Below, piece after piece: positions 25,305-33,860 of a DNA stretch of 40,577 bases (position 1 is the first letter of the stretch; each line of letters opens with the position of its first letter). The notes below the pieces were generated by a model that worked only from the letters and a program-made list of their open reading frames with translations, was not told the DNA's origin and did not search any database. The translations under genes and the position numbers were made by a program. This DNA is from Hyphomicrobiales bacterium (lineage in GTDB: Bacteria > Pseudomonadota > Alphaproteobacteria > Rhizobiales > Beijerinckiaceae), in assembly GCA_025362655.1 (NCBI GenBank), contig JANYFM010000023.1:1-40577 (forward strand). Reading direction: 5' to 3'.

Positions 25305-26615
25305 ATGCCGTTCCCACGGTCAAAACGCCGCAAGCCCGCGGCGCGTCCTCCTGTCGCGGCCGCATCCGCCCTGCTGCGCGCCGCGCGTCCGGCTGCCGGC
25401 ATTGCTGTTTTGGGTTTGGCGCTTCTGGGCGCGGGCTGCGCGCGTCTCAGCCAGCAGCCCCACAATCTCGACCGGGGATTTTTCAATCCCGAAAAGGCAA
25501 CCGCCGCCGAGGAATATGAAGGCCAAAAAGGCGGACTGGCGCCGGATGCCGACCGGCGAATTTCCTGCCCGGCGCCCGGCACTCCCGATTTCATTTTGCC
25601 CTCGCCCCCCAAAATGGGCCCTTCCAAGCGCGACATGACCATGCGTTATTCGCCCGGCGACCGTTTCAATATCACCGTGCCGGGGATGGAGGAATTCACC
25701 GGCGACTACATGATCAACGCCGACGGCCGCGTGATCCTGCCTTTCGCGGCGGAAGTGAGCGCGGTCGGATTGACCAACACTGAATTGCTGAAGCGCATCG
25801 AGGGGGCTTACATCAAGGCGGGCATCTTCAAACGCGCCGGCTTGAAACTCGCGGTGCGGCCGGTGCAATACGCGCCGATCAACGTCTACGTCCAGGGCGC
25901 GGTGTTCGGCCCGGGCCGCTCGGTGATCAACAATCTGAAAGACTCCGACAAGACCGACAAATATCTGACGAAGTTCGGCGACGCGCCGCTTGACCGCTTT
26001 GTGCCGTCGGCGCTTCACTCCGCCGGCGGCGTGCGTCCGGACGCCGATGTGTCGCGCATCACGCTGATCCGCAACGGCGAAAAAACCGTGCTCGACTGGC
26101 GCGGCGCTTTCACCGGCGACGATGTCGAGGATGTCGCGCTGATCGAGGGCGACCGGCTCGTCGTTCCCGTCGCCGATTGTTTTCAATCCGGGCTTGTGCG
26201 CCCGTCGCAAATCACGCCGCCGGGCATTCGCGTTCTCATGTCCAACCTCACGCAGCCGGCGCTGCACAACGCCAATTCCGCTATCAACAAGGATTCGACC
26301 TCGCTGCCTTACGGCGTGCGGTTCCTGCAGGGCCTGATCGTCGCCAACTGCGTCGGCGGCGCGCGCACCAGCAATGCCGAGCGCCACGCCGTGCTGATCA
26401 GCCGCAATCCCAAGACCCAGCAGACGGAGGTCGTCCAGCGCTCGATTGAGGAGCTGGTGCGCAGCGCGGACCGCGATTCGATCAATCCGCATCTGATGCC
26501 CGATGACGCCATCGCTTGTTATGACAGCAAGACGATCGAGTTCCGCGAGGTGTTATCGACGATCGGCGGCGTATTCCAGAATGTCACCAGCGTTCACACC
26601 TACAAAAAGTGGTAG
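25305..26615 (+). CDS. Polysaccharide export outer-membrane lipoprotein (OPX, Wza-like)
   Basis: A 436-residue outer-membrane export protein for capsule or exopolysaccharide. A basic N-terminus is followed by a hydrophobic stretch and lipobox LGAG with Cys45, a rather long n-region for a lipoprotein. The poly-export domain begins YSPGDRFNITVPG near residue 113 and continues INADGRVILPFAAEVSAVGLTN. SLBB-like segments follow (INVYVQGAVFGPGRS; DVSRITLIRNGEKTVLDW). It is longer than minimal OPX proteins. It stands alone on the plus strand but shares the region with Wzz-, Wzx- and Wzy-type genes, so it probably forms the exit channel of that pathway. Confidence 0.92.
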   Translation: MPFPRSKRRKPAARPPVAAASALLRAARPAAGIAVLGLALLGAGCARLSQQPHNLDRGFFNPEKATAAEEYEGQKGGLAPDADRRISCPAPGTPDFILPSPPKMGPSKRDMTMRYSPGDRFNITVPGMEEFTGDYMINADGRVILPFAAEVSAVGLTNTELLKRIEGAYIKAGIFKRAGLKLAVRPVQYAPINVYVQGAVFGPGRSVINNLKDSDKTDKYLTKFGDAPLDRFVPSALHSAGGVRPDADVSRITLIRNGEKTVLDWRGAFTGDDVEDVALIEGDRLVVPVADCFQSGLVRPSQITPPGIRVLMSNLTQPALHNANSAINKDSTSLPYGVRFLQGLIVANCVGGARTSNAERHAVLISRNPKTQQTEVVQRSIEELVRSADRDSINPHLMPDDAIACYDSKTIEFREVLSTIGGVFQNVTSVHTYKKW

Positions 26616-26649
26616 GCGGCGCGGCATCCCGCGCGGGCGCGCGCCCGGG

Positions 26650-29487
26650 CTAATTCGCGGCGGCAATCCGCGGAGATTCGAACCCCTCGCCGGCGTCCGG
26701 CGGGCTTGAAACCCGTTCCGCTCTCTCAATCAGCGCCGCCACCGACGCGTCGGCTGCGGACTCGAACGCCGCGCGGTCTGTTTCCGCAAAACCTCCAGCC
26801 TCAATCATGCGCGACAGGCGCGACAATTCCGTGGCGCCGATGGTCGCCGCCAGCGACACCAGCTTATGCGCCGCGTGACGCATGTTCTGCGCGCCTCCCG
26901 CATCGGGAAAAGCGTTCCATGCCTCAAGCACCGCCGAAACCTCGGCGGCGATATCTTTGCGGCACCCCGCCAAAACCCGTTGAAACGCTTCCGCGCCAAG
27001 ATCCCTGTGAATCCGCTCCAGCGCTTCCGCATCCAGCAATGCCGGCGCTCCCGCCGGAAACAAATCCCCGGCCGCGGGTTGAATTTCCCGCGCGCCGCCG
27101 GCGATCGCCGACAGCCGCTGACGCAGCGCGGCGATGTCGATGGGTTTGGTCAGGCAGCCGTTCATTCCGGCGTCGCGGCACTCGCCTTCAAAGTCCGGAC
27201 CCGTGTTGGCGCTGAGCGCGATAACCGGCATTTGAGAACCCGCGGCGCGGATGCGGCGGGTCGCCTCCAAACCGTCCATCACGGGCATCGAAATATCCAT
27301 CAACACAAGGTCCCAGCCCCCGCGCGCCGCCGCCTCCACAGCCTGTTCGCCGTCGCAAACGTCAGTCACCGCGCAGCCCATGCGCTCCAGCATCAAATGC
27401 GCGAGATAGCGGTTGGTTTCATTGTCCTCGGCGAGAAGAATTCGAAGCCCCGGGCCGGCGACCCTCGCGGTTCCCGCCGCGGCGGCGGACGGCGAGCCCG
27501 CAAACTCCCGCTCCGTTTGCGGCGCGGCGGCGGCCGGCAGCGGCACTTCAAACCAGAAGGCGGAGCCGTGGCCCGGCTCGCTCGTGAATCCCACATTGCC
27601 ATTCATGATGCGCGCGAGGCGGCGCGTGATGGCGAGGCCCAGCCCGGTGCCCCCGTGCAGCCGCCGGATCGACTGATCAAGCTGGACAAAATCGCGGAAC
27701 ACCTGGCCATGGCGGCTGCTCGGAATCCCCATGCCGGTGTCCGCGACCTCAAAACGCGCGATGCCGCCCTTTTCCATGGAGACATGAATCTCAACGCCGC
27801 CGGATTGCGTGAATTTGATCGCGTTGGTCGCGTAGTTCAAAACCATTTGACGGATGCGGTCCGCGTCGCCGGAGACGTGATCGGGAACCTCCGGGCTGAC
27901 ACGCGCTTCGAACGCGAGGCCTTTGGCCTCCGCCTGCACGCGGCAAAGCGAGACGACCTCGCCGATAACATCCTGAATGCGGAACGCGCGCGGCTCCAGC
28001 GCCAGCATGCCCGCTTCGATCTTGGACATGTCGAGAATGTCATTCAGAATTTTTAACAGTGAATGCGCTCCGGTGCGCGCCGTCGACAGCAGGCGCTGGT
28101 CGTCCTGAGGCGCGGTGGAATTCCCGACAAGGTTGAGCGCGCTGATGACACCGTTCAGCGGCGTGCGGATTTCGTGGCTCATCATCGCGAGAAATTCGGA
28201 TTTGGCCCGGTTGGCGCGCTGCGCGGCTTCCGCGAGGCCGGTCATTTCCCGCGTCTGGCGCTCCAGCCGCACCTGCGCCGATGTCAGCGCGAATTCCCTG
28301 CGTTTCATCTCCGTTATGTCGGCAAAGACGCTTACCATGCCGCCGTTGCGCATGCGGCGCGTCGAAACCCGCACCCAGCGGTCGTCGTCAAACTGCTCCT
28401 CGACGCTGGAATCCTCGAGATTTTGCCTGGCCAGCAGGCGTTCGGCAACCGCCGCCTCGATCCCGTCCCCGACAATGAGATTTCCGGCGCAGATCGCCGC
28501 GCGCAGGATATCTGTGAACCGCGCGCCGGGCTCCAGTTCGCCGCGGATCAGGGTGTGCATGTCGCGGTAGCGCGAATTGCACATCACAAGCCGGTCCTCC
28601 GCGTCGAACAGGCAAAATCCCTCGTTGATGCTCTCAATCGCGTCCTGCAAAACGCCTTTGGCGAGCTGGGTCTCCTCGGCGAGGGCGCGCATGCGCTCGG
28701 CCTGCGCCTCAAGGCTCTTGCGCGCCTCGCGCAATTCAAGCTCGCGGCGTTTCAACTCGGTGATGTCGGTGCGGATGCCAACAAGTCCGCCGTCGCGCGT
28801 CGCCCGGTCCGAGACCATATGCCAGCGGCCGCCCGCCAGCTGCTGCTCGAACGGCGGATCAAACCGGCGCCGCTGCTCAAGGCGATTGGCGATCCATTCC
28901 TCGGTTTTACCCGCGGCTTGGGGAAACTGGCCGCGCTCGGTCGCCGCGCGCAGAATCTGCTCGCTGGTCACGCCGGTCTTCAACTGGTCCGCGACGATTT
29001 TATAAGCCTCGCGGAATTTCCGGTTGCAGATAACGAGGCGGTCCTCGCTGTCATAGAGAACGAATCCCTCGTTGATATTTTCAACAGCCTCCACCAGCTG
29101 CGCGCGCGTGCGGTCCGCGTCCACCCGCGACTGGCGGGCGAGCCGCAGCAGATTGCGCGCGTTGCGCTCCGCCGCAATCAGCGACAGCACGAGCAATCCA
29201 AGACCGGCGAAGAAGACCGCGCCAAGCCCGATAACACTTTTGCCGGCGGCGCTGCGCTCCAGAGCGGCGCTCTCCAGACCGGCGGCGGCGGCCTCGATCC
29301 CGGCGCGCGCCGGCTCGTAATCGGACCCGCCCGCTAGAGCCCCGCGCAGCTCCGCCGCGATGCCCGCGCCGGGGGAGCGTGAATCGATCTCGATCAGCCG
29401 CTGCACGCCCGCCGCCGCGAAACCCGCGAGCACGACGGTAACAAGGGTCAGCAGCGTCGGCAGAAATCTGGCTGGGGAACGGCGCAT
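26650..29487 (-). CDS. Hybrid sensor histidine kinase (two PAS, HisKA-HATPase, receiver, Hpt)
   Basis: A 945-residue membrane phosphorelay kinase. Two hydrophobic segments (about 9-28 and 84-108) enclose a short periplasmic part. Two related PAS_7-type domains follow (about 120-235 and 270-385), each with an EGF(V/C)L(Y/F)D.EDRLV.CN pattern. Then come HisKA with SHEIRTPLNGV (His near 434), HATPase with ATNAIKF near 550 and GTGLGLAI, a receiver with Asp near 730 (LVLMDISMPVMDG), and a C-terminal Hpt with AAHKLVSLAATIG (His near 871). The final Hpt needs a separate response regulator. The divergent NtrC-type gene 191 bases away is the obvious candidate. A CtrA-type box lies 20 bases upstream. 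Confidence 0.95.
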   Translation of the reverse strand: MRRSPARFLPTLLTLVTVVLAGFAAAGVQRLIEIDSRSPGAGIAAELRGALAGGSDYEPARAGIEAAAAGLESAALERSAAGKSVIGLGAVFFAGLGLLVLSLIAAERNARNLLRLARQSRVDADRTRAQLVEAVENINEGFVLYDSEDRLVICNRKFREAYKIVADQLKTGVTSEQILRAATERGQFPQAAGKTEEWIANRLEQRRRFDPPFEQQLAGGRWHMVSDRATRDGGLVGIRTDITELKRRELELREARKSLEAQAERMRALAEETQLAKGVLQDAIESINEGFCLFDAEDRLVMCNSRYRDMHTLIRGELEPGARFTDILRAAICAGNLIVGDGIEAAVAERLLARQNLEDSSVEEQFDDDRWVRVSTRRMRNGGMVSVFADITEMKRREFALTSAQVRLERQTREMTGLAEAAQRANRAKSEFLAMMSHEIRTPLNGVISALNLVGNSTAPQDDQRLLSTARTGAHSLLKILNDILDMSKIEAGMLALEPRAFRIQDVIGEVVSLCRVQAEAKGLAFEARVSPEVPDHVSGDADRIRQMVLNYATNAIKFTQSGGVEIHVSMEKGGIARFEVADTGMGIPSSRHGQVFRDFVQLDQSIRRLHGGTGLGLAITRRLARIMNGNVGFTSEPGHGSAFWFEVPLPAAAAPQTEREFAGSPSAAAAGTARVAGPGLRILLAEDNETNRYLAHLMLERMGCAVTDVCDGEQAVEAAARGGWDLVLMDISMPVMDGLEATRRIRAAGSQMPVIALSANTGPDFEGECRDAGMNGCLTKPIDIAALRQRLSAIAGGAREIQPAAGDLFPAGAPALLDAEALERIHRDLGAEAFQRVLAGCRKDIAAEVSAVLEAWNAFPDAGGAQNMRHAAHKLVSLAATIGATELSRLSRMIEAGGFAETDRAAFESAADASVAALIERAERVSSPPDAGEGFESPRIAAAN

Positions 29488-29506
29488 CGTAAAATCCGCG
29501 CTATGG

Positions 29507-29521
29507 TTAAACCATGGTTAA
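29507..29521. promoter_or_regulatory. CtrA-type box between kinase and regulator genes
   Basis: TTAA at 29507-29510 and TTAA at 29518-29521 are separated by exactly seven bases, a perfect match to the CtrA site TTAA-N7-TTAA of Alphaproteobacteria. The spacer ACCATGG also gives a partial dyad. It lies 20 bases before the kinase start and 158 bases before the regulator start, so it could control either gene. Confidence 0.62.
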
Positions 29522-29540
29522 CCGGGCGGAGCGCCCGGTT
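29520..29540. repeat. Perfect hairpin adjoining the CtrA-type box
   Basis: AACCGGGCG pairs with CGCCCGGTT around a three-base GAG loop and overlaps the last two bases of the CtrA-type box. It is followed by only a short T stretch. It may be an operator, or a structure in the leader of the regulator message. It is not a convincing terminator, since no gene ends here. Confidence 0.55.
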
Positions 29541-29678
29541 TCAGCGCCGTTCCAGCCAAAACCGATGCAAAGGCCCGGCGCCGGCTGGACAGCGGCTTCA
29601 GGGAGTATCGGATAAAAGGCGTTCCTTTACCGTTACCAGCCAATATCCTTTCAACGGGTTTACCTGGGGCGAACGGGC

Positions 29679-31103
29679 ATGCAGCCGCAAACCAACCGGA
29701 ACGTTCTGATTGTCGAGGACACCGCCTCGATGGCGGAGCTTTACCGCGCCTATCTGGAGCGGGCGGGTTTTGAGGTCCGCGTCGCCGGCAGCGGCGCGGC
29801 AGCCCTCGACTGCCTGAGCGCCGCGGTGCCCGGCGCGGTTGTGCTCGATCTGCATCTGCCGGATATGCCCGGCCTCGACATTCTCAAGCGGATCATCGGG
29901 GAGAAAATGCCGGCCAGCGTGGTGGTCGTGACCACCGACGGATCGATCAAAATCGCGGTCGATGCCATGCGGGCCGGCGCTTTTGACTTTATCGTCAAGC
30001 CTTTCAACGCCGAGCGCTTTGTCACCACGGTCGGCAACGCCTGCGAGCGCGCCAACCTGAAAACCCAAGTGGCCCCGCTGCGCGAAAATTTTGGCCAAAA
30101 AAGCTTTTGCGGCTTCGTCGGCGAATCTCCGCCGATGCAGGCGGTCTACCGGGCAATTGAATCCGCCTCGCCCTCGAACGCCACGATTTTCGTCACCGGC
30201 GAGAGCGGCACCGGCAAAGAGCTCTGCGCCGAGGCCGTGCATCAGCTCAGCCGGCGCAGAGCCGGCCCCTTTGTCGCCATCAATTGCGGCGCAATCCCCA
30301 AGGATCTCATCGAGAGCGAGCTTTTCGGCCATCTGCGCGGCAGTTTCACCGGCGCGGTCGCGGACCGCATCGGCGCGGTCAAACAGGCGGACGGCGGCAC
30401 GCTGTTCCTCGATGAAATCGGTGAAATGCACATCGATTTGCAAACCAAGCTGCTGCGCTTTCTGCAAACCGGGACCTTCCGCCCGGTTGGCGGCAGCCGG
30501 GATGAGAAGGCGGATATCCGCGTGATTTGCGCCACCAACCGCGATCCGCTGGCGGAGGTGGCCGCGGGACGCTTCCGCGAGGACCTCTATTACCGCCTGC
30601 ATGTGGTGCCGATCCCGCTGCCGCCGCTGCGCGAACGCGGGGATGATGTGGTGCTCATCGCGGGCGGGCTCTTGACACAATTCGCGGCGGAAGAGGAGCG
30701 GCCCTACCGTGCGCTGTCAGCGGACGCGGCGGCTGCGCTGCTGGACTATGACTGGCCCGGCAACGTGCGGCAGTTGCAGAACGTGCTGCGCAACGCCATT
30801 GTCATGCACGAGGGCGGGGAAGTGACGGCGGCCATGCTGCCGATTCCCCGCGCCCCGGAAGCCGTCCATGCCCTGGCGGCAGCGCCGGCGGAACAGGACA
30901 CCCCGCCGCCGCGCCCCGCTGGCGGTCAGGACCCGCTGGGCTGGCGAAGTGTCGCTGATATCGTCACGCTGGAGCGGGTTGAGCGGGCCGCGATTGAGCG
31001 GGCAATTGCCATCTGCGAGGGCAACGTGCCGCGCGCGGCGGCCTTCCTCGGCGTCAGTCCCTCGACGCTGTATCGGAAAAAGTCAGGCTGGGACGCGTCC
31101 TAA
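29679..31103 (+). CDS. Sigma-54-dependent response regulator, NtrC type
   Basis: A 474-residue transcription activator. The receiver domain (1-120) has acceptor Asp57 (VVLDLHLPDMPG). The AAA+ domain has Walker A GESGTGKE near residue 175, the sigma-54 contact loop GSFTGA near 221 (usual GAFTGA, Ala to Ser), Walker B LFLDEIGEM near 243 and PLPPLRERGDDV. The C-terminal Fis-type helix-turn-helix is near 440-470 (NVPRAAAFLGVSPSTLYRK). It would activate sigma-54 promoters when phosphorylated, most likely by the divergent hybrid kinase. A sigma-54-like site is visible before the fused transferase gene 2.5 kb away. The gene ends 12 bases from a convergent gene. Confidence 0.95.
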   Translation: MQPQTNRNVLIVEDTASMAELYRAYLERAGFEVRVAGSGAAALDCLSAAVPGAVVLDLHLPDMPGLDILKRIIGEKMPASVVVVTTDGSIKIAVDAMRAGAFDFIVKPFNAERFVTTVGNACERANLKTQVAPLRENFGQKSFCGFVGESPPMQAVYRAIESASPSNATIFVTGESGTGKELCAEAVHQLSRRRAGPFVAINCGAIPKDLIESELFGHLRGSFTGAVADRIGAVKQADGGTLFLDEIGEMHIDLQTKLLRFLQTGTFRPVGGSRDEKADIRVICATNRDPLAEVAAGRFREDLYYRLHVVPIPLPPLRERGDDVVLIAGGLLTQFAAEEERPYRALSADAAAALLDYDWPGNVRQLQNVLRNAIVMHEGGEVTAAMLPIPRAPEAVHALAAAPAEQDTPPPRPAGGQDPLGWRSVADIVTLERVERAAIERAIAICEGNVPRAAAFLGVSPSTLYRKKSGWDAS

Positions 31104-31115
31104 CCGGAACCCCGG

Positions 31116-31973
31116 TCAGGCAACGAGGCGCGCCAGCATGGTTTGATCGGCGATGCGGGCGATCGATCCCGTGTCAATGCCGCACAGCCAGCTGCCGCTG
31201 GCTATGGACCGGTCGAGGATGAATCCCGCGCCGACATAAGTGTCGGGCATCACCACGGAACGCGTTATTTTCGCGCCCTTGGCGATGTAGGCGCGGTCGC
31301 CGATGATGGCATTGTCGCCGAGCTGCACATTCCTGTCGACGAAAGCCTCCGCGCCGATGCAGACGCCGCGGCCGGGCGCCCGCCGGGTCAGGACGCGGGC
31401 GTTCATGCCGATCCGCATGCCATCGACGGAAAGCCATCCGGCGGGATTGATGTCGGCGAATTCGCTGGTCACCGAGGACACGGACATGCGCCAAAACGCC
31501 GCCAAATCCGGGAGAGTGCGGTCATCATTGCCCGACAGGGTCGCCGCCTGCCGCCACGTCGGAACGGATTGGCCCGCGGCGAGACGCCAGACGCCGACAA
31601 TCGGCTCGGCTCTGGACAGGCCGCTTTCGTCCTCGAACTCCATAATCATGTCTTCGATGGCATGCGGCGCGATGACAATATCGCCGCGGATCACCAGCAT
31701 GTTGGTTTCCACAAACGGGCGCGGGAGCGAGGACACTGTGATCGTCAGCGTGGGGAAGCCGACCTCCGCAAGCAGGGCCGGCGTCATTTCGTCGCCGGTG
31801 GCAACCACAATGGTGACATTGGCCGTCGCGCAGGTGGCAAGCGCCTCCAGCGCATGCATGATGAGAGGTTTGCCTCCGACCGGCAACAGGCAGGGCGGCA
31901 TGGCCTCCGTCAAAGGCCACAGGCTTTTGCCGTCGCGGTCCGCGAGCAGAAGCACGTCTATGGATTTGCTCAT
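31116..31973 (-). CDS. Sugar nucleotidyltransferase-like protein with degenerate active site
   Basis: A 285-residue protein with a GT-A nucleotidyltransferase-like N-terminus (VLLLADRDGKSLWPLTEAMP, then LLPVGGKPLIMHALEAL) and a C-terminal left-handed beta-helix (about 205-270: VCIGAEAFVDRNVQLGDNAIIGDRAYI). Active sugar-1-phosphate nucleotidyltransferases carry G-G-x-G-x-R near the start and a PK before the LxPV stretch. Here these read ADRDGKS and PPC, so the phosphate-binding Gly/Arg and the catalytic Lys are missing. It may be a regulatory or scaffold relative. It is 13 bases after the fused transferase gene on the same strand, so it is likely co-transcribed in polysaccharide synthesis. Confidence 0.82.
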   Translation of the reverse strand: MSKSIDVLLLADRDGKSLWPLTEAMPPCLLPVGGKPLIMHALEALATCATANVTIVVATGDEMTPALLAEVGFPTLTITVSSLPRPFVETNMLVIRGDIVIAPHAIEDMIMEFEDESGLSRAEPIVGVWRLAAGQSVPTWRQAATLSGNDDRTLPDLAAFWRMSVSSVTSEFADINPAGWLSVDGMRIGMNARVLTRRAPGRGVCIGAEAFVDRNVQLGDNAIIGDRAYIAKGAKITRSVVMPDTYVGAGFILDRSIASGSWLCGIDTGSIARIADQTMLARLVA

Positions 31974-31986
31974 CGAAATTCCGGCG

Positions 31987-33522
31987 TCAGTAGGCGCCGC
32001 GCGCGGTCAGCACGGCAGGAACCGTCCGGACAATGAGCGATATGTCTTTAAGAAGTGAAAATGTCCGCACATATTCGCGGTCGAGCTCAACCTGTCCGGC
32101 GAAATCGATATCGGCGCGCCCGTTGACCTGCCACGTGCAGGTGATGCCCGGCTTTACCAAAAGCCGGTCGCGGTCGGTGAGCGAATAGCGCGCGACCTCC
32201 GAAGGCAGCGCCGGGCGCGGCCCCACCATCGACATATCGCCCATCAGCACGTTCCACAGCTGCGGCAATTCATCGATTGAGGCCTTGCGGATGAAACGGC
32301 CGATGCGGGTGATGCGCGGGTCCCGCTTGTCCTTGAAGCGCAGCAAATGCGGGTCTGTCGAATTTCCCGAGAGCTTGGCATGCATCAAATCCGCATTGAT
32401 GCGCATCGAGCGGAATTTAGCCATGATGAAGGGCTTCCCGTTCCGCCCGATCCGCGTCTGCCGGTACAATACCGGGCCGGGCGAATCGAGCCGGATCAGC
32501 AGCACGACCAACAGCAGCGGCAGGCCCAGCAGCGTGAAAGCGGCCAGCGCGCCGCAAACGTCAAAGGCGCGCTTCAAAAAAGCGGGAACGACGGCCACGG
32601 CGCGGGCGCGGCCCGCCGCGCGAAGCAGGCTCAGGCGGCGCGAAAGCCCTCCGGCGGCGGCGCTGTTTGCGCCAAGCCTCGCGCGCGCGCCATGCAGCGC
32701 GGCGCGCGCCATGAACGACACGTTGCCGACGAGATAGCGCTTCCACATCCGCTTGGGCTCCTGCGCAAGGCGCCAGACCCACTCCATCCCCGCGCCGCGC
32801 AAAGCCGTTGGCGCCCGGGAGACGTTTCCGGCGAAAAAATCAAACAGACCGCCGACGCCCATGACCACCGGGCTGGAGAGCTTGTCAAAATTGCGCGCGA
32901 TCCAGATGTCCTGCACCGGCACGCCCATGCCTATAAGCAGAATTGAGGCTCCGCTGGAGTTGACAGCGTCAAGCGCCTCGGCCTCTTCCTTGCCGCCGCG
33001 TTTGACATAGCCGTGATGCGTGCCGGCGATCACATCCGCAAAGCCCATGCGCCCAAGAGTGACCGCCGCTTCCAGGGCGACACCGGGCTTGCCGCCCAGC
33101 AGAAACAGTTTTTGGCCGGCGCGGGCCGCGGCCGCGCACAGAAGCGGGAGCAGATCGGTGCCGTTGACGTTGTCGATCAGCTGTTCCCCGCTGAGTTTGG
33201 CGGCCAGCGCCATGCCGCTGCCATCGGCGAACAGCCGGTCGGCGCCGTCGAGAACGCGCGCGTAGGCGGCATCCTTTGCCGCGCTGTTGATGACATGGGC
33301 ATTGAGGAAAGCGATGCGCTGGCGCCGGCCGGCGGCGGCCGATTCAACGATGGAGACCGCGGCTTCATCAAGCGTGGTGTTGTCGATCCGCAAATCGAAA
33401 AGCTCCACCGTCGGCGGGGCGGGGCGCTTGGCGCTCCACAAAAACGCGGACCGCGGGGAACGCGCCAGCAAGGCGGCGTCCGGCGCGCGGGAATTTAAAT
33501 CGAAGGAGCAAACGGAAGACAT
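31987..33522 (-). CDS. Fused WecG/TagA/CpsF glycosyltransferase and polyprenyl-phosphate sugar-1-phosphate transferase
   Basis: A 511-residue two-domain enzyme. Residues about 40-285 are a GT26 (WecG/TagA/CpsF) domain: AFLNAHVIN, FADGSGMA with Asp100, KLFLLGGKPGVAL and ILLIGMGVPVQDIW. Residues about 320-511 are a bacterial sugar transferase: a hydrophobic segment (FDVCGALAAFTLLGLPLLLVVLL), SPGPVLYRQTRIGRNGKPF, MAKFRSMR and DELPQLWNVLMGDMSMVGPRP. The second domain would load the first sugar phosphate on undecaprenyl phosphate and the first domain would add a later sugar. ATG 33522 with AGGG upstream is preferred over a longer frame to 33624. A sigma-54-like site precedes it. Confidence 0.92.
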   Translation of the reverse strand: MSSVCSFDLNSRAPDAALLARSPRSAFLWSAKRPAPPTVELFDLRIDNTTLDEAAVSIVESAAAGRRQRIAFLNAHVINSAAKDAAYARVLDGADRLFADGSGMALAAKLSGEQLIDNVNGTDLLPLLCAAAARAGQKLFLLGGKPGVALEAAVTLGRMGFADVIAGTHHGYVKRGGKEEAEALDAVNSSGASILLIGMGVPVQDIWIARNFDKLSSPVVMGVGGLFDFFAGNVSRAPTALRGAGMEWVWRLAQEPKRMWKRYLVGNVSFMARAALHGARARLGANSAAAGGLSRRLSLLRAAGRARAVAVVPAFLKRAFDVCGALAAFTLLGLPLLLVVLLIRLDSPGPVLYRQTRIGRNGKPFIMAKFRSMRINADLMHAKLSGNSTDPHLLRFKDKRDPRITRIGRFIRKASIDELPQLWNVLMGDMSMVGPRPALPSEVARYSLTDRDRLLVKPGITCTWQVNGRADIDFAGQVELDREYVRTFSLLKDISLIVRTVPAVLTARGAY

Positions 33523-33860
33523 GAAAGAAACCCTGTTGGACCGGCTGCCCCATCGGGAAGCCACGAAACCAACTTCATTTGTCGTGCCAGCGCCCGCGCT
33601 TTGGCTCGCGGAGGGGCGGTCCAATGAAAACAGGGATTTGCCTGGTTAACGCTTTTCGCGCCCTTTCCGCGGAGCCGGGAGGAATCGCAAATTGCAATCG
33701 AATCCGCGTCGCCGATTGATGCTTCCGCGGGAAATCCGCTCTCGGCGCGGTCAGGCGTTTGCGCGACAAAAAGCGCTCCCGCCGCCCGCATTGGCGGTTC
33801 CGTTAATATCCGTGCCCTAGATTGCGGCTATCGGATTTTCATTTCCCGCGGGCCTTTGGA
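33523..33860. other. Divergent control region between fused transferase and flippase genes
   Basis: This 338-base stretch has no convincing gene. It holds the minus-strand sigma-54-like site at 33574-33589, a TTAAC at 33642-33646 that is not a complete CtrA box, and a GCAAATTGCAAT segment near 33690. The flippase start is uncertain: TTG 33822, ATG 33861 and ATG 33891 are in frame and none has a clear ribosome-binding site. Part of this stretch could therefore be coding. Confidence 0.5.
33574..33589 (-). promoter_or_regulatory. Sigma-54-like promoter before the fused transferase gene
   Basis: On the minus strand TGGCACG-ACAA-ATGAA has a perfect -24 element (with the preferred pyrimidine before it) and correct spacing. 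The -12 element keeps only TG of TTGCW. The predicted start point would leave a leader of about 40 bases before ATG 33522. The nearby NtrC-type activator makes it plausible, but the weak -12 keeps confidence low. Confidence 0.4.

Noticed and set aside
29520-29540. Hairpin as a terminator
   Set aside because: No gene ends here; both neighbours start from this gap and the T stretch is only three bases.
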